A stretch of DNA of 64,000 bases from an uncultured Clostridia bacterium. GTDB taxonomy: Bacteria > Bacillota > Clostridia > Christensenellales > Aristaeellaceae. Position 1 is the first letter of the stretch, and each line of letters starts with the position of its first letter. Under the pieces are notes generated by a model. That model saw only the letters and a list, made by a program, of their open reading frames with translations. It was not told where the DNA came from and ran no database searches. The stretch spans positions 1 through 64,000 of the forward strand of contig CANRLC010000003.1 in NCBI GenBank assembly GCA_947631405.1, given 5' to 3'. Positions 9,217 to 16,813 of this stretch are shown piece after piece. A program made the translations under genes and the position numbers.

Positions 9217-10764
9217 ATGAAAAAGGGCTTCGCGCTGCTCGTCATGCTGCTGGCGCTGCTGCTGCTCGCCAGCGGCTGCAATCTGGTCGGTTATGACGAG
9301 GCGCTCGATAACGCGCAGGTGGTCGCCACCGTCAACGGCACGGACGTGACCAAGGCGGAATGGCTCGTCTACCGCGACTATATGGCCAACTATTACCAGC
9401 AGTATTATCAGCAGACCTACGGCGTGAACCTGCCGCTGGACGACGAGACCCTCGCCAACTACGGCGACTCCGCGCTGGAGGAGATGATCGAGTCCATCGT
9501 GCTGGAGGACAAGGCCGAGGAGCTGGGCTTCCTGCCGCTGAGCGACGAGGAGGCCGCCGACGCCGAGGCCCATGCCGACTCGATGGTCGATCTCTACAAG
9601 CAGCTCGTGCGCTATCAGGACTTCCCCGGCATCGAGACGGTGGAGGAGGAGTACGCCCGCCTGACCGCGACGCCGGACGAGGCGAGCGAGGCGACGCCGG
9701 ACGAGGCGTCCGAAGCCACGCCGGACGAAGCGACGCCGGATGAGGCGACGCCCGCCGAGCCGCAGCCCACGCCGACCATCGCGCCGGAGGATCTGACCGC
9801 CACCATCACCGACGCCGAGCTGGACGCGATGATCACCGAGCGCATGGAGGCCTACGGCTACACGCGCGACTACTTCATCCAGTCCGAGACGATGGACGTG
9901 CAGAACGACAAGCTGCGCGAGTACGCCATCGCCGACGTGTCGGTGAGCGACGACGAGGTGCGCGCCAAGTTCGACAGCCTCGTGGAGTCCCAGAAGACCA
10001 GCTACGACGCGACCCCGACGCTCTACGCCACGGCCGTGAACAACGGAAGCGACGTGTACTACGCGCCGGAGGGCTATCGCGGCGTGAAGAACCTGCTCAT
10101 CGGCCTCGAGGACGACGATCAGGATGCGCTCAATGAGCTAAACAGCACGCTTACCACCGCGCAGAGCATGCTCACCAGCGTGCAGGGCCAGCTCGACGAC
10201 CTCGACGCGGAGGACACCTCCGAGTACGACGAGGAAGCGCTCGCCGCCTATCAGGAGCAGAAGGACGCGCTGACCGAGCAGAAGGCCGAAGCCGAGGCGA
10301 CGATCGCCGACACGCAGAAGCAGATCGATGAGACGACCGAGGCGGCGTTCGCCAAGGTGCTGCCGCAGGCCGAGGAGGCGCTCGCCAAGGCGCAGGCCGG
10401 GGAAGACTTTGACGCGCTGATCGAAACCTACGGCGACGACTCCGGCATGAGAAGCGAGCCGGCCAAGACGCAGGGCTACCTGATCTGCGACGGCCTGTCG
10501 CTCTATGTGCCCGAGTTCCAAGACGCCGCGATGGCGCTTGAAAACGTGGGAGACATCTCCGATCTGGTGAAGACCGACTACGGCTACCACATCCTCAAGT
10601 ATGAGATGGACATCCCGTCCGGCGCGGTCGAGTACACCGACGAGATCGCCGAGGATCTGAAGGGCGACATGCTCACCGAGGCGCAGGACGCTGCCTATGA
10701 GGCCGCCGTCACCCAGTGGGTCTCCGAGGCGGATGTGAAGACCTATCCCAAGCGGATGAAGTAA
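9217..10764 (+). CDS. PrsA/SurA-like peptidyl-prolyl isomerase lipoprotein
   Basis: A 515-residue lipoprotein with a signal peptide ending in the lipobox LLASGC (Cys21), so it is anchored on the outer face of the membrane. A SurA-N-like helical region (about residues 30-230) is interrupted at 150-185 by an acidic low-complexity run of TPDEASEA-type units. A coiled-coil stretch (about 305-370) precedes a parvulin domain with EEALAKAQAGEDFDALIETYGDDSGM and the closing DLVKTDYGYHILKYE. Such proteins help secreted proteins fold after translocation. The coiled coil inside the chaperone and the TPDEA linker are unusual insertions. It is transcribed alone between a consensus promoter and a strong terminator. 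Confidence 0.85.
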   Translation: MKKGFALLVMLLALLLLASGCNLVGYDEALDNAQVVATVNGTDVTKAEWLVYRDYMANYYQQYYQQTYGVNLPLDDETLANYGDSALEEMIESIVLEDKAEELGFLPLSDEEAADAEAHADSMVDLYKQLVRYQDFPGIETVEEEYARLTATPDEASEATPDEASEATPDEATPDEATPAEPQPTPTIAPEDLTATITDAELDAMITERMEAYGYTRDYFIQSETMDVQNDKLREYAIADVSVSDDEVRAKFDSLVESQKTSYDATPTLYATAVNNGSDVYYAPEGYRGVKNLLIGLEDDDQDALNELNSTLTTAQSMLTSVQGQLDDLDAEDTSEYDEEALAAYQEQKDALTEQKAEAEATIADTQKQIDETTEAAFAKVLPQAEEALAKAQAGEDFDALIETYGDDSGMRSEPAKTQGYLICDGLSLYVPEFQDAAMALENVGDISDLVKTDYGYHILKYEMDIPSGAVEYTDEIAEDLKGDMLTEAQDAAYEAAVTQWVSEADVKTYPKRMK

Positions 10765-10781
10765 AAACCAAAACACGCGAC

Positions 10782-10817
10782 GCGGGCCGCTCTCCAGACG
10801 GAGGGCGGCCCGCTTTT
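10782..10817 (+). terminator. rho-independent terminator of the foldase gene
   Basis: GCGGGCCGC (10782-10790) pairs with GCGGCCCGC (10805-10813), the stem extended by CTCC/GGAG, followed by TTTT. Confidence 0.9.
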
Positions 10818-10872
10818 GACTGCCGCGGCTTGCGCCTTGCAAAAATTTTTTCACAAATTTCCAAAAAGCGTA

Positions 10873-10898
10873 GAAAACCCCGCCCTTTCTCTCGTCTA
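10873..10898 (+). promoter_or_regulatory. possible ECF-type promoter of sigma/anti-sigma pair 1
   Basis: GAAAAC at 10873-10878 and CGTCTA at 10893-10898 resemble the AAC/CGTC boxes of ECF sigma promoters, with a spacing (14 bases between boxes) slightly short of usual. The identical arrangement precedes pair 2, so autoregulation is plausible. No sigma-A promoter is seen here. Confidence 0.4.
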
Positions 10899-11652
10899 AA
10901 TCTATGGAGGGCCAAATTTGGAAAGAAGGTGAGCCGCACTTGGACGCGAACAAAGGGCAAGACGGCGAGCGCGAGCGGGCGGTTACCGCGCTCGTCGAGC
11001 GATACCAGACGGGGCTGCGGCGCGTGTGCTACGCCATCCTGAAGGATGAAGAGGCCGCAAACGACGCCGTGCAGGAGACGTTTCTCAAGGCGTACCGGGC
11101 GATGGATTCCCTCCGCGGGGAGGGCAGCGAGAAAGCGTGGCTGACGCGCATCGCCGTCAACACCTGCCGCGACATGCGCCGCACGGCGTGGTTTCGCCGC
11201 GTCGACCGCCGCGTGGAGATCGAGGACTTGCCGCTGGCGAGCGAAGCGCCCAGCGAGGAAAACGCCGAACTGGCGCTCGCCATCCTGCGCTTGCCGCGAA
11301 AGCTGCGGGAGGCGGTGCTCCTTTATTACTACCAAGATTTGACCCTGCGGGAGACGGCGCAGGCGCTGGGCGTCTCGACGGCCACCGCGTCAAAGCGGAT
11401 TCGCAGCGCGCACGCGCGGCTTCGCGACCTGCTGGAAGGGAGGGATTCTCGTGAATAAGCGCCAAGACGCAGAAAAGATCCGGCGCGCACTCGACGCGTC
11501 CCTCTCCGGCCTGCAGGACGATCCGTGGCTCGCGCAGCGCGTCGTTGCCGCGGCGAAAGGAGAAAAGAAAGTGAAAAAGAAGATTTCTGTCGGTTTGGCC
11601 GTCGCGCTCGTCCTCGCGATGCTCGCGGCGACGGCGCTCGCCGTGGGGATGA
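10874..11652 (+). repeat. duplicated block, copy 1 (of sigma/anti-sigma region)
   Basis: This block aligns without gaps to 13236-14014 at a constant offset of 2362 bases. It covers the putative promoter, the whole sigma gene and the first 66 codons of the anti-sigma gene. Similarity falls off abruptly after the transmembrane segment. Confidence 0.9.
10940..11458 (+). CDS. ECF RNA polymerase sigma factor, copy 1
   Basis: About 172 residues with both ECF regions. Region 2 is ALVERYQTGLRRVCYAILKD and EAANDAVQETFLKAYRAM; region 4 is LPRKLREAVLLYYYQDLTLR and ETAQALGVSTATASKRIRSA. It directs RNA polymerase to a stress or envelope regulon. I prefer the TTG at 10940, seven bases after AAGAAGGTGAG, over an ATG at 10904 that has no ribosome site and lies only a few bases from the CGTCTA box. 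The stop overlaps the next gene by eight bases. About 94% identical to the copy at 13302-13820. Confidence 0.9.
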   Translation: MDANKGQDGERERAVTALVERYQTGLRRVCYAILKDEEAANDAVQETFLKAYRAMDSLRGEGSEKAWLTRIAVNTCRDMRRTAWFRRVDRRVEIEDLPLASEAPSEENAELALAILRLPRKLREAVLLYYYQDLTLRETAQALGVSTATASKRIRSAHARLRDLLEGRDSRE

Positions 11653-13055
11653 TGAACTACTTCTCCGGCTTTGCAAAGCTGGAGAACGAGTATGGCGAGT
11701 ACGAGCAGTGGCCGGGCAGCGCGAAGGTACAGCTTGTCGAGCTGATGCTGGAATGTGGCATGCTGAATGACGAAGATACGCCGCAGTGGACGGACGATCT
11801 GACGGGCGAGGCAAAGGAGGCCGCCGCCGAAGAGATTCTCGGCGCTTATTTCGATGGCATGATTTATGTGGACACTTATAACGCGATGGTTCGCGTCCTC
11901 GGCCCCATTGAGCAGTGGACGGATGAACAGCGCGTGATGTACACGGAATTGCTGGAGAAGTATGGCAAATTAACCGATAGCTGGCCTGTGTTCCAGCTTC
12001 CGGGCAAGGACGATTTGACCCGTGAACAGGCCGTGGAGCGGGCAAAGGAAGCGCTGCTGAACGTTTTCTCTTTGGACGCGGAGTATCTCGACAGCCTGCC
12101 TGTAGATGCGCTTTTCCGTGCTGAAATAAATGAGTTTGGCCTGCCCGAAGACGAGCCTTTCTGGACTGTCGAGATTGGCTACGGCGATACTGGACACTGG
12201 GTACACATGAAGCGCAATGGCGAAATCGTCGCTTTGTCTGTGCCGGGCAGCTCCTATGTCTACTGGGGAGAAGACATTCTTGATCGCGCCAAGATTGTGG
12301 AACCGGACGAACATGATGCGACCCGTGAGGAAGCGATTGCGAACGCTCGTCATTCTCTGACGGAGGTCATGAACCTGTCCTCCGATGATGTGGACGCGAT
12401 GACTGCCACAGCGCAATTCTTCTATCACGAGCGCTATGCGCACGGAAATGAACCCATATGGCTTGTAAACTGGAGCCGTGACGGTGAAATCCTTTATCGC
12501 GTACTGCTTGGCTATGACGGCAGTCCCATCGATGTGGAGCCGTCCGGCAAGCAATTCGACGTGACGAACCGCACGGAACTCACCCTCGGCGATCTGTGGC
12601 GCGAACAGTGCGAAGGCTTCGGTTTCAACGCTGCTCTGGACGACCGCGCGGGCGGATTCTATTATTGGTGGTCGCTAGAGGATAAGGCGCGCTTGTACGA
12701 AGTGATGGCGCCGATCGTTGCGGAATATGCAGCGACGCACCCTTACCTGAGCGAGAATGAACCCTACTGGCAGTGGACAAGAAACGTCAGCAGCATTCCC
12801 GCAAACAATGCAATCTCTCAGGAAGCTGCATTTTCAACCGCTATGGAAGCCATGACGGAGATCGTGGGGGAACGCCCCGATATTTCTCAGGTGGGCGTGT
12901 TCTATTACACGACGAAGTCGGAAAGGCCCGAATGGCGTTTCGCATACCGTTTAGCGGGCGTTGCCATCGACGCAAACAGCGGCGATATTCTCTTTCAGAA
13001 GGAATTCTCGCAGTCGTATGACATTGGTGATTTCTTGGCTGAAATCATTCCATAA
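11451..13055 (+). CDS. putative membrane anti-sigma factor with PepSY-like outer domain, copy 1
   Basis: A 534-residue protein starting at GTG 11451 inside the sigma gene, the usual coupling of ECF sigma and anti-sigma factors. Residues 1-45 are cytoplasmic (DASLSGLQDDPWLAQRVVAA, then a lysine-rich patch); residues 46-67 form one membrane segment; the remaining 465 residues should lie outside. The outer part holds repeated units of the form DLTREQAVERAKEALLNVF ... EPFWTVEIGY and ATREEAIANARHSLTEVM ... EPIWLVNWS, which look PepSY-like. The anti-sigma role is inferred from position and topology; no zinc motif is present. Base composition is less GC-rich than its neighbours from about 11.8 kb onward. 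Confidence 0.7.
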   Translation: MNKRQDAEKIRRALDASLSGLQDDPWLAQRVVAAAKGEKKVKKKISVGLAVALVLAMLAATALAVGMMNYFSGFAKLENEYGEYEQWPGSAKVQLVELMLECGMLNDEDTPQWTDDLTGEAKEAAAEEILGAYFDGMIYVDTYNAMVRVLGPIEQWTDEQRVMYTELLEKYGKLTDSWPVFQLPGKDDLTREQAVERAKEALLNVFSLDAEYLDSLPVDALFRAEINEFGLPEDEPFWTVEIGYGDTGHWVHMKRNGEIVALSVPGSSYVYWGEDILDRAKIVEPDEHDATREEAIANARHSLTEVMNLSSDDVDAMTATAQFFYHERYAHGNEPIWLVNWSRDGEILYRVLLGYDGSPIDVEPSGKQFDVTNRTELTLGDLWREQCEGFGFNAALDDRAGGFYYWWSLEDKARLYEVMAPIVAEYAATHPYLSENEPYWQWTRNVSSIPANNAISQEAAFSTAMEAMTEIVGERPDISQVGVFYYTTKSERPEWRFAYRLAGVAIDANSGDILFQKEFSQSYDIGDFLAEIIP

Positions 13056-13104
13056 AAGAGGCGAGGGCGCTGTGTGCTATCACAGTCTGTCAAAGACCTG
13101 ACGC

Positions 13105-13200
13105 CGTCCATCGGCCTCGTTCGCCCAAGCATGACCTGCGCCAGCCTCATTCGGAGATGGAAGCGGCCACCGGCTGCCCGCCAGCCCAAAATGAACCGCA
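13105..13200. repeat. family C repeat, single copy
   Basis: A solitary copy of the 94-base unit that is tandem at 15.5-15.8 kb. Shared text includes TCGGCCTCGTTCGCCCAAGC, ATGACCTGCGCCAGCCTC and GATGGAAGCGGCCACCGG. It fills most of the gap between the first anti-sigma gene and the second sigma promoter. Confidence 0.85.
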
Positions 13201-13234
13201 GTTTTTTCCCCGAAAGTTTTCCCCCCAAAACCGT

Positions 13235-13260
13235 AAAAACCCCGCCCTTTCTCTCGTCTA
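13235..13260 (+). promoter_or_regulatory. possible ECF-type promoter of sigma/anti-sigma pair 2
   Basis: AAAAAC (13235-13240) and CGTCTA (13255-13260), embedded in the same conserved leader as pair 1. Confidence 0.4.
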
Positions 13261-14014
13261 AATCTATGGAGGGCCAAATTTGGAAAGAAGGTGAGCCGCA
13301 CTTGGACGCGAACAAAGGGCAAGACGGCGGGCGCGAGCGGGCGTTTACCGCGCTCGTCGAGCGATACCAGACGGGGCTGCGGCGCGTGTGCTACGCCATC
13401 CTGAAAGATGAAGAAGCTGCAAACGACGCCGTGCAGGAGACGTTTCTCAAGGCGTACCGCGCGATGGATTCCCTCCGCGAGGAGGACAGCGAGAAAGCGT
13501 GGCTGACGCGCATCGCCGTCAACACCTGCCGCGACATGCGCCGCTCGGCGTGGTTCCGCCGCGTCGACCGCCGCGTGACGATCGAGGACTTGCCGCTGGC
13601 GAGCGACGCGCCCAGCGAGGAAAACGCCGAACTGGCGCTCGCCATCCTGCGCTTGCCGCGAAAGCTGCGGGAGGCGGTGCTCCTTTACTACTACCAAGAT
13701 TTGACCCTGCGGGAGACGGCGCAGGCGCTAGGCGTCTCGACGGGCACCGCGTCGAAGCGGATTCGCAGCGCGCACGCGCGGCTGCGCGACCTGCTGGAAG
13801 GGAGGGGTTTCTGTGAATAAGCGCCAAGACGTCGAAAGAATCCGGCGCGCGCTCGACGCGTCCCTCTCCGGCCTGCAGGACGATCCGTGGCTCGCGCAGC
13901 GCGTCGTCGCCGCGGCGAAAGGAGAAAAGAAAGTGAAAAAGAAGATTTCTGTCGGTTTGGCCGTCGCGCTCGTCCTCGCGATACTCGCGGCGACGGCGCT
14001 CGCCGTGGGGATGA
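13236..14014 (+). repeat. duplicated block, copy 2 (of sigma/anti-sigma region)
   Basis: Ungapped counterpart of 10874-11652. The two copies are direct repeats and could recombine to delete or convert one unit. Confidence 0.9.
13302..13820 (+). CDS. ECF RNA polymerase sigma factor, copy 2
   Basis: About 172 residues; same domains and the same TTG start with its AAGAAGGTGAG site as copy 1. Differences are scattered and mostly mild (for example FTAL for VTAL, REED for RGEG, RRS for RRT, VTIED for VEIED, STGTAS for STATAS), and none touches the helix-turn-helix core. The two sigma factors therefore probably read the same or very similar promoters. The stop overlaps the anti-sigma start by eight bases exactly as in copy 1. 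Confidence 0.9.
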   Translation: MDANKGQDGGRERAFTALVERYQTGLRRVCYAILKDEEAANDAVQETFLKAYRAMDSLREEDSEKAWLTRIAVNTCRDMRRSAWFRRVDRRVTIEDLPLASDAPSEENAELALAILRLPRKLREAVLLYYYQDLTLRETAQALGVSTGTASKRIRSAHARLRDLLEGRGFCE

Positions 14015-15423
14015 CCCGATACTTTTCCAGCTTTGCGGCTTTGGAAAACACCTACGGCGAGTACGAACAGTGGCCGGGGAGCGCGAAGGTCGAATTGGTT
14101 CAGACCATGCGCGAGAGCGAGCTGCTTTCGCAAGCGCAGGCTAAAGGATGGGACAAGGCGCAATCTGAGCGCGAAAAGGAAAAACTTGCCGAGCAGATTC
14201 TTGGAGATTACTTTGAGCGCTTAGTGAATGTGGACACCTATAACGTGATGCTTCAGCAGTTGGGGCAATTCGAGGATTGGCCGCAGGAAGAAAAGGCGCT
14301 GTACAGCTCCCTGCTGATCGAGTACGGCGTACAGAAGGACGATTGGCCGGTCTACCTGATGCCGGAGCAGGGCGATATGCAGCAGGACGAGGCGATACAG
14401 GCGGCGAGGGAAATCCTGTGCGAAAAGTTTATGGCGAATGAGCGGATTAAGGCCGCAAACGCGCGCGCGACGTTTCTTCAAAACGCCATGGAATACGGGG
14501 AGGCCCCGGTCTGGATTGTGGAATTGACCGAACCGAATCTGTTCTCCGGCGCGTACCGGGTCATTCTGGAGAGAAGCGGCGAGGTGCGGAGCTACGACGC
14601 GCCGGGCACGCTGCCCTATACCGCGGGCAAGGAGGAGGATATTCCGGCGGATGCGGAGATCGTGCAGCCCGGCGAATACGACCTGTCCTACGAGGAGATC
14701 GAGCGGATCGCGTGGGACAGCATACGGGAGATTGGGGACTTTGAAACGCGGATGCAGCGGATGACGCTCGACGCGGTATTCCTCTATGACGAGCGCTATA
14801 ACGATGGATGCGAACCGGTTTGGCTGGTCAGCTTCAAGGAAAACGGGGCGCAGGTGTACCGGATGCTCTTTGGTTACGACGGCGCGTATATCGACGGCGC
14901 ATTTGAAGGGTGCGAGTTTGAAAGGACGGCGCGGGATGACTGGGAGATCGACGCCAAATTTGATTTGGATTTTGCCTACTACACCGTGGAAGAGAAGGCC
15001 GCGTTCACGCAAAAGTGGAAGCCGTTGGTGGACGCCTATTGCCAGAGCCATCCCTACTATCCGAATTATAACAGCTTCTGGTATAAGGCTACGCGGCAGG
15101 TTTACGGGGTGCCGGGCGACGGGGACATCTCGCAGGAGGAGGCGACGCGCATCGCGAAGGAGGCCCTTATGGAGGAGGGACTGAGAGAGGAGACCATGGA
15201 TGACCGAAGGATTGCGTATACCTTTGACGTGACCGATCCCGAACAGCCCATCTGGAAACTCATGCTGTATCCGGTTCCGTTCGAGGCGCGGGACGACGCA
15301 TCGCCCGTTTCAGACCATTACAGCTATCAGGTCATCATCGACGGCGAGACCGGGAGCGTGCTGCACATCTACTGCAATTCGGATATGAGTCCGGACAGAA
15401 AGATCACAATATTCAACATGTGA
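13813..15423 (+). CDS. putative membrane anti-sigma factor with PepSY-like outer domain, copy 2
   Basis: A 536-residue paralogue of the 11451-13055 product. The first 66 residues differ at only about four positions, and the juxtamembrane YGEYEQWPGSAKV is kept. The outer domain is clearly divergent, although it keeps the same plan (MPEQGDMQQDEAIQAAREIL; YDLSYEEIERIAWDSIREI; EPVWLVSFKE; a final SQEEATRIAKEAL unit and DGETGSVLHIY). This suggests one sigma-binding module attached to two different sensors. It ends just before a strong terminator. Function inferred from context. Confidence 0.7.
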   Translation: MNKRQDVERIRRALDASLSGLQDDPWLAQRVVAAAKGEKKVKKKISVGLAVALVLAILAATALAVGMTRYFSSFAALENTYGEYEQWPGSAKVELVQTMRESELLSQAQAKGWDKAQSEREKEKLAEQILGDYFERLVNVDTYNVMLQQLGQFEDWPQEEKALYSSLLIEYGVQKDDWPVYLMPEQGDMQQDEAIQAAREILCEKFMANERIKAANARATFLQNAMEYGEAPVWIVELTEPNLFSGAYRVILERSGEVRSYDAPGTLPYTAGKEEDIPADAEIVQPGEYDLSYEEIERIAWDSIREIGDFETRMQRMTLDAVFLYDERYNDGCEPVWLVSFKENGAQVYRMLFGYDGAYIDGAFEGCEFERTARDDWEIDAKFDLDFAYYTVEEKAAFTQKWKPLVDAYCQSHPYYPNYNSFWYKATRQVYGVPGDGDISQEEATRIAKEALMEEGLREETMDDRRIAYTFDVTDPEQPIWKLMLYPVPFEARDDASPVSDHYSYQVIIDGETGSVLHIYCNSDMSPDRKITIFNM

Positions 15424-15431
15424 TGACGAAG

Positions 15432-15460
15432 GCGTCCCCCAAAAAAGGCGGGGACGCTTT
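15432..15460 (+). terminator. rho-independent terminator of pair 2
   Basis: GCGTCCCC (15432-15439) and GGGGACGC (15450-15457) form a stem followed by TTT, starting nine bases after the stop codon. Confidence 0.8.
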
Positions 15461-15467
15461 CGCCGCC

Positions 15468-15840
15468 CGTCGGCCTCATTCGCCTAAGTATGACCCGCTC
15501 CAACCTCATTCGGAGTTGGCGGCGGCCACCGGCCGCCTAGCGCAAAGGTTTAACCTCAGACCGTCGGCCTCGTTCGCCCAAGCATGACCCGCTCCAACCT
15601 CATTCGGAGTTGGCGGCGGCCACCGGCCGCCTGGCGCAAAAGATTAACCGCAGACCGTCGGCCTCGTTCGCCCAAGCATGACCTGCGCCAGCCTCATTCG
15701 GAGATGGAAGCGGCCACCGGCCACCCGGCGCAAAGGTTTAACCTCAAACCGTCGGCCTCGTCCGCTCGAGCTGGCATAGCAAACGACTTGTTCGGAGATG
15801 GAAGCGGCCACTGGCCGCGCCGCCCGCCAGCACGTTTGGA
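15468..15840. repeat. family C tandem repeat, 94-base period
   Basis: Three units begin with CGTCGGCCTC at 15468, 15562 and 15656, exactly 94 bases apart; a fourth, degenerate unit starts at 15750. Each unit holds CTCATTCGGAGWTGG and the small palindrome GCGGCCACCGGCCGC. There are no unique spacers, so this is not a CRISPR array. No gene is visible in 15424-15877, where this repeat and the terminator make up nearly everything. Confidence 0.9.
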
Positions 15841-15877
15841 GGGAGTGGCGCATAGGATAGCGCGAGGAGGGATGCGC

Positions 15878-16024
15878 ATGGGATGGTGCGGCGGCAAGCG
15901 GCTCGCAGGCGCGCTGCTGGCGCTGGCGGGGATATTGCTGGTGTTCCTTTGCCTGCCCATGCAGTTCTTTTTGATCGTGCTGGGCATCGCGCTCGCCGCG
16001 GCGGGACTGCTGCTGCTCAGGTGA
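15878..16024 (+). CDS. small two-helix membrane protein
   Basis: A 48-residue peptide, almost entirely two hydrophobic segments: AGALLALAGILLVFLCLP and FFLIVLGIALAAAGLLLL, preceded by a short basic head. AGGAGG at 15865-15870 is seven bases before the ATG at 15878 (an ATG at 15872 is too close). I recognise no family. Its position immediately before spoVM suggests, but does not show, a sporulation or membrane role. Confidence 0.65.
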   Translation: MGWCGGKRLAGALLALAGILLVFLCLPMQFFLIVLGIALAAAGLLLLR

Positions 16025-16047
16025 CGGAAGGGGGCGAAAGGGTGAGC

Positions 16048-16125
16048 GTGCGAATGATCTGCATCCGCGCGCCGCGCTTTGTGCGCGCGCTGCTGCGGCT
16101 TTTCAGCGGAGGAAAGGCGGAATAG
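16048..16125 (+). CDS. spoVM: SpoVM, spore-coat-anchoring membrane peptide
   Basis: A 25-residue amphipathic peptide beginning MRMICIRAPRF from GTG 16048. It aligns position for position with Bacillus SpoVM (26 residues), including the helix-bending proline at position 9 followed by a basic residue and Phe11, and an amphipathic helix ending in a charged tail. SpoVM recognises the convex forespore membrane and anchors SpoIVA. GAAAGGG lies just upstream; a GTG at 16042 and an ATG at 16054 are alternatives. Adjacency to rpmB, asp23 and fakA matches the Bacillus neighbourhood and strongly supports the call. It implies that the organism forms endospores. Confidence 0.85.
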   Translation: MRMICIRAPRFVRALLRLFSGGKAE

Positions 16126-16130
16126 GCAAA

Positions 16131-16159
16131 AAAGAAGGGGGGAGATAAACCCCTTCTTT
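16131..16159. terminator. bidirectional terminator between spoVM and rpmB
   Basis: AAAGAAGGGG pairs perfectly with CCCCTTCTTT around a nine-base loop. On the minus strand it ends in a run of seven T. It begins six bases after the spoVM stop. Confidence 0.75.
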
Positions 16160-16311
16160 CTGCTTCACACCTTTGGGGATGCGGGGCGCTGCCCCGCCGC
16201 CCCGCTTAGGGGCTTTCCGATCGCCCCTAAGAACCCTTCGGTGCCACAACCTTTTAAGGTTAAATCGCTTTAGAGAATTATGCAAGATTGCGAGAAGGTT
16301 TTTGACAAACC
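16160..16311 (-). repeat. family A element, copy A1 (reverse orientation)
   Basis: The core (16172-16255) is the reverse complement of the double-hairpin core at 19.1 and 24.3 kb, including AACCCTTCGG and TTAGGGGCTTTCCGATCG. One end reads GGTTTTTGACAAACC (16297-16311), a diverged form of the family's inverted terminal motif. This is the most diverged copy. Confidence 0.75.
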
Positions 16312-16348
16312 GCAAAATCCCTCCATTATTATGTCCGACAAGATAAAG

Positions 16349-16377
16349 CAAAAGCGGCGGAAATCCCGCCGCTTTGA
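16349..16377 (-). terminator. rho-independent terminator of rpmB
   Basis: AAAGCGGCGG (16351-16360) pairs with CCGCCGCTTT (16366-16375). On the minus strand a T-rich tail follows. Confidence 0.8.
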
Positions 16378-16395
16378 GCTTTTCTTGACCGGGTC

Positions 16396-16587
16396 TTACA
16401 GCGCGCGCTCCACCTTGCCGCTGCGCAGGCAGCGGGTGCAGACGTTCATATGGCGAACGGAGCCGCCGACGTTGACGCGAACGCGCTGGGTGTTCGGCAG
16501 CCAAACGCGATTGGTCTTGCGGTTGGAGTGGCTGACGTTGTGGCCGCTCATGGCGCCCTTTCCGCAGACCTCACAGATCTTTCCCAT
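16396..16587 (-). CDS. rpmB: 50S ribosomal protein L28
   Basis: A 63-residue protein beginning [20 protein letters not shown], with the conserved [12 protein letters not shown] block and a C-terminal [14 protein letters not shown]. The two CxxC pairs mark the zinc-binding form of L28. The second of two adjacent ATG codons is chosen because it stands seven bases after AAAGGAGGTG. It is divergent from asp23 and has its own promoter and terminator. Confidence 0.97.
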   Translation of the reverse strand: MGKICEVCGKGAMSGHNVSHSNRKTNRVWLPNTQRVRVNVGGSVRHMNVCTRCLRSGKVERAL

Positions 16588-16629
16588 CATCACACCTCCT
16601 TTTGGTGCGCAAACAGTCATAACACGATG

Positions 16630-16658
16630 ATTGTAGCACTTTTAAGCCCGAAAGGCAA
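16630..16658 (-). promoter_or_regulatory. promoter of rpmB
   Basis: On the minus strand TTGCCT (16653-16658), a 17-base spacer and TACAAT (16630-16635). Confidence 0.7.
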
Positions 16659-16727
16659 GCGTTTTTGAAATTTTATCCCGAAATTCTTTGGAAGGAAAAC
16701 CCGCCGCGGGCTTTTTTTCCGGAATCC

Positions 16728-16756
16728 TTGTAAAAAACGCCGATTTCCTGTATACT
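16728..16756 (+). promoter_or_regulatory. promoter of the asp23-fakA operon
   Basis: TTGTAA (16728-16733), 17 bases, TATACT (16751-16756), about 55 bases before the asp23 start. Confidence 0.7.
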
Positions 16757-16813
16757 GTATGTCGATCCATCGAGTTTTCGGGCCGCGAGGCCCTGCGCAA
16801 GGAGGATTTGTTC

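Noticed and set aside
10904-10939. ATG 10904 (and 13266) as start of the ECF sigma factors
   Set aside because: It has no ribosome site and would lie only six bases behind the putative -10 box; the TTG 36 bases later has AAGAAGGTGAG at the right distance in both copies.
10874-15423. Recent insertion sequence causing the sigma/anti-sigma duplication
   Set aside because: No transposase or terminal inverted repeats were found at the block boundaries; only the family C copy lies between the units.
15468-15840. CRISPR array
   Set aside because: The units are contiguous 94-base repeats without unique spacers, and no cas gene is in the window.
16699-16719. Terminator CCCGCCGCGGG with T7 upstream of the asp23 promoter
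   Set aside because: The stem has only four pairs and no plus-strand gene ends there; rpmB points the other way.
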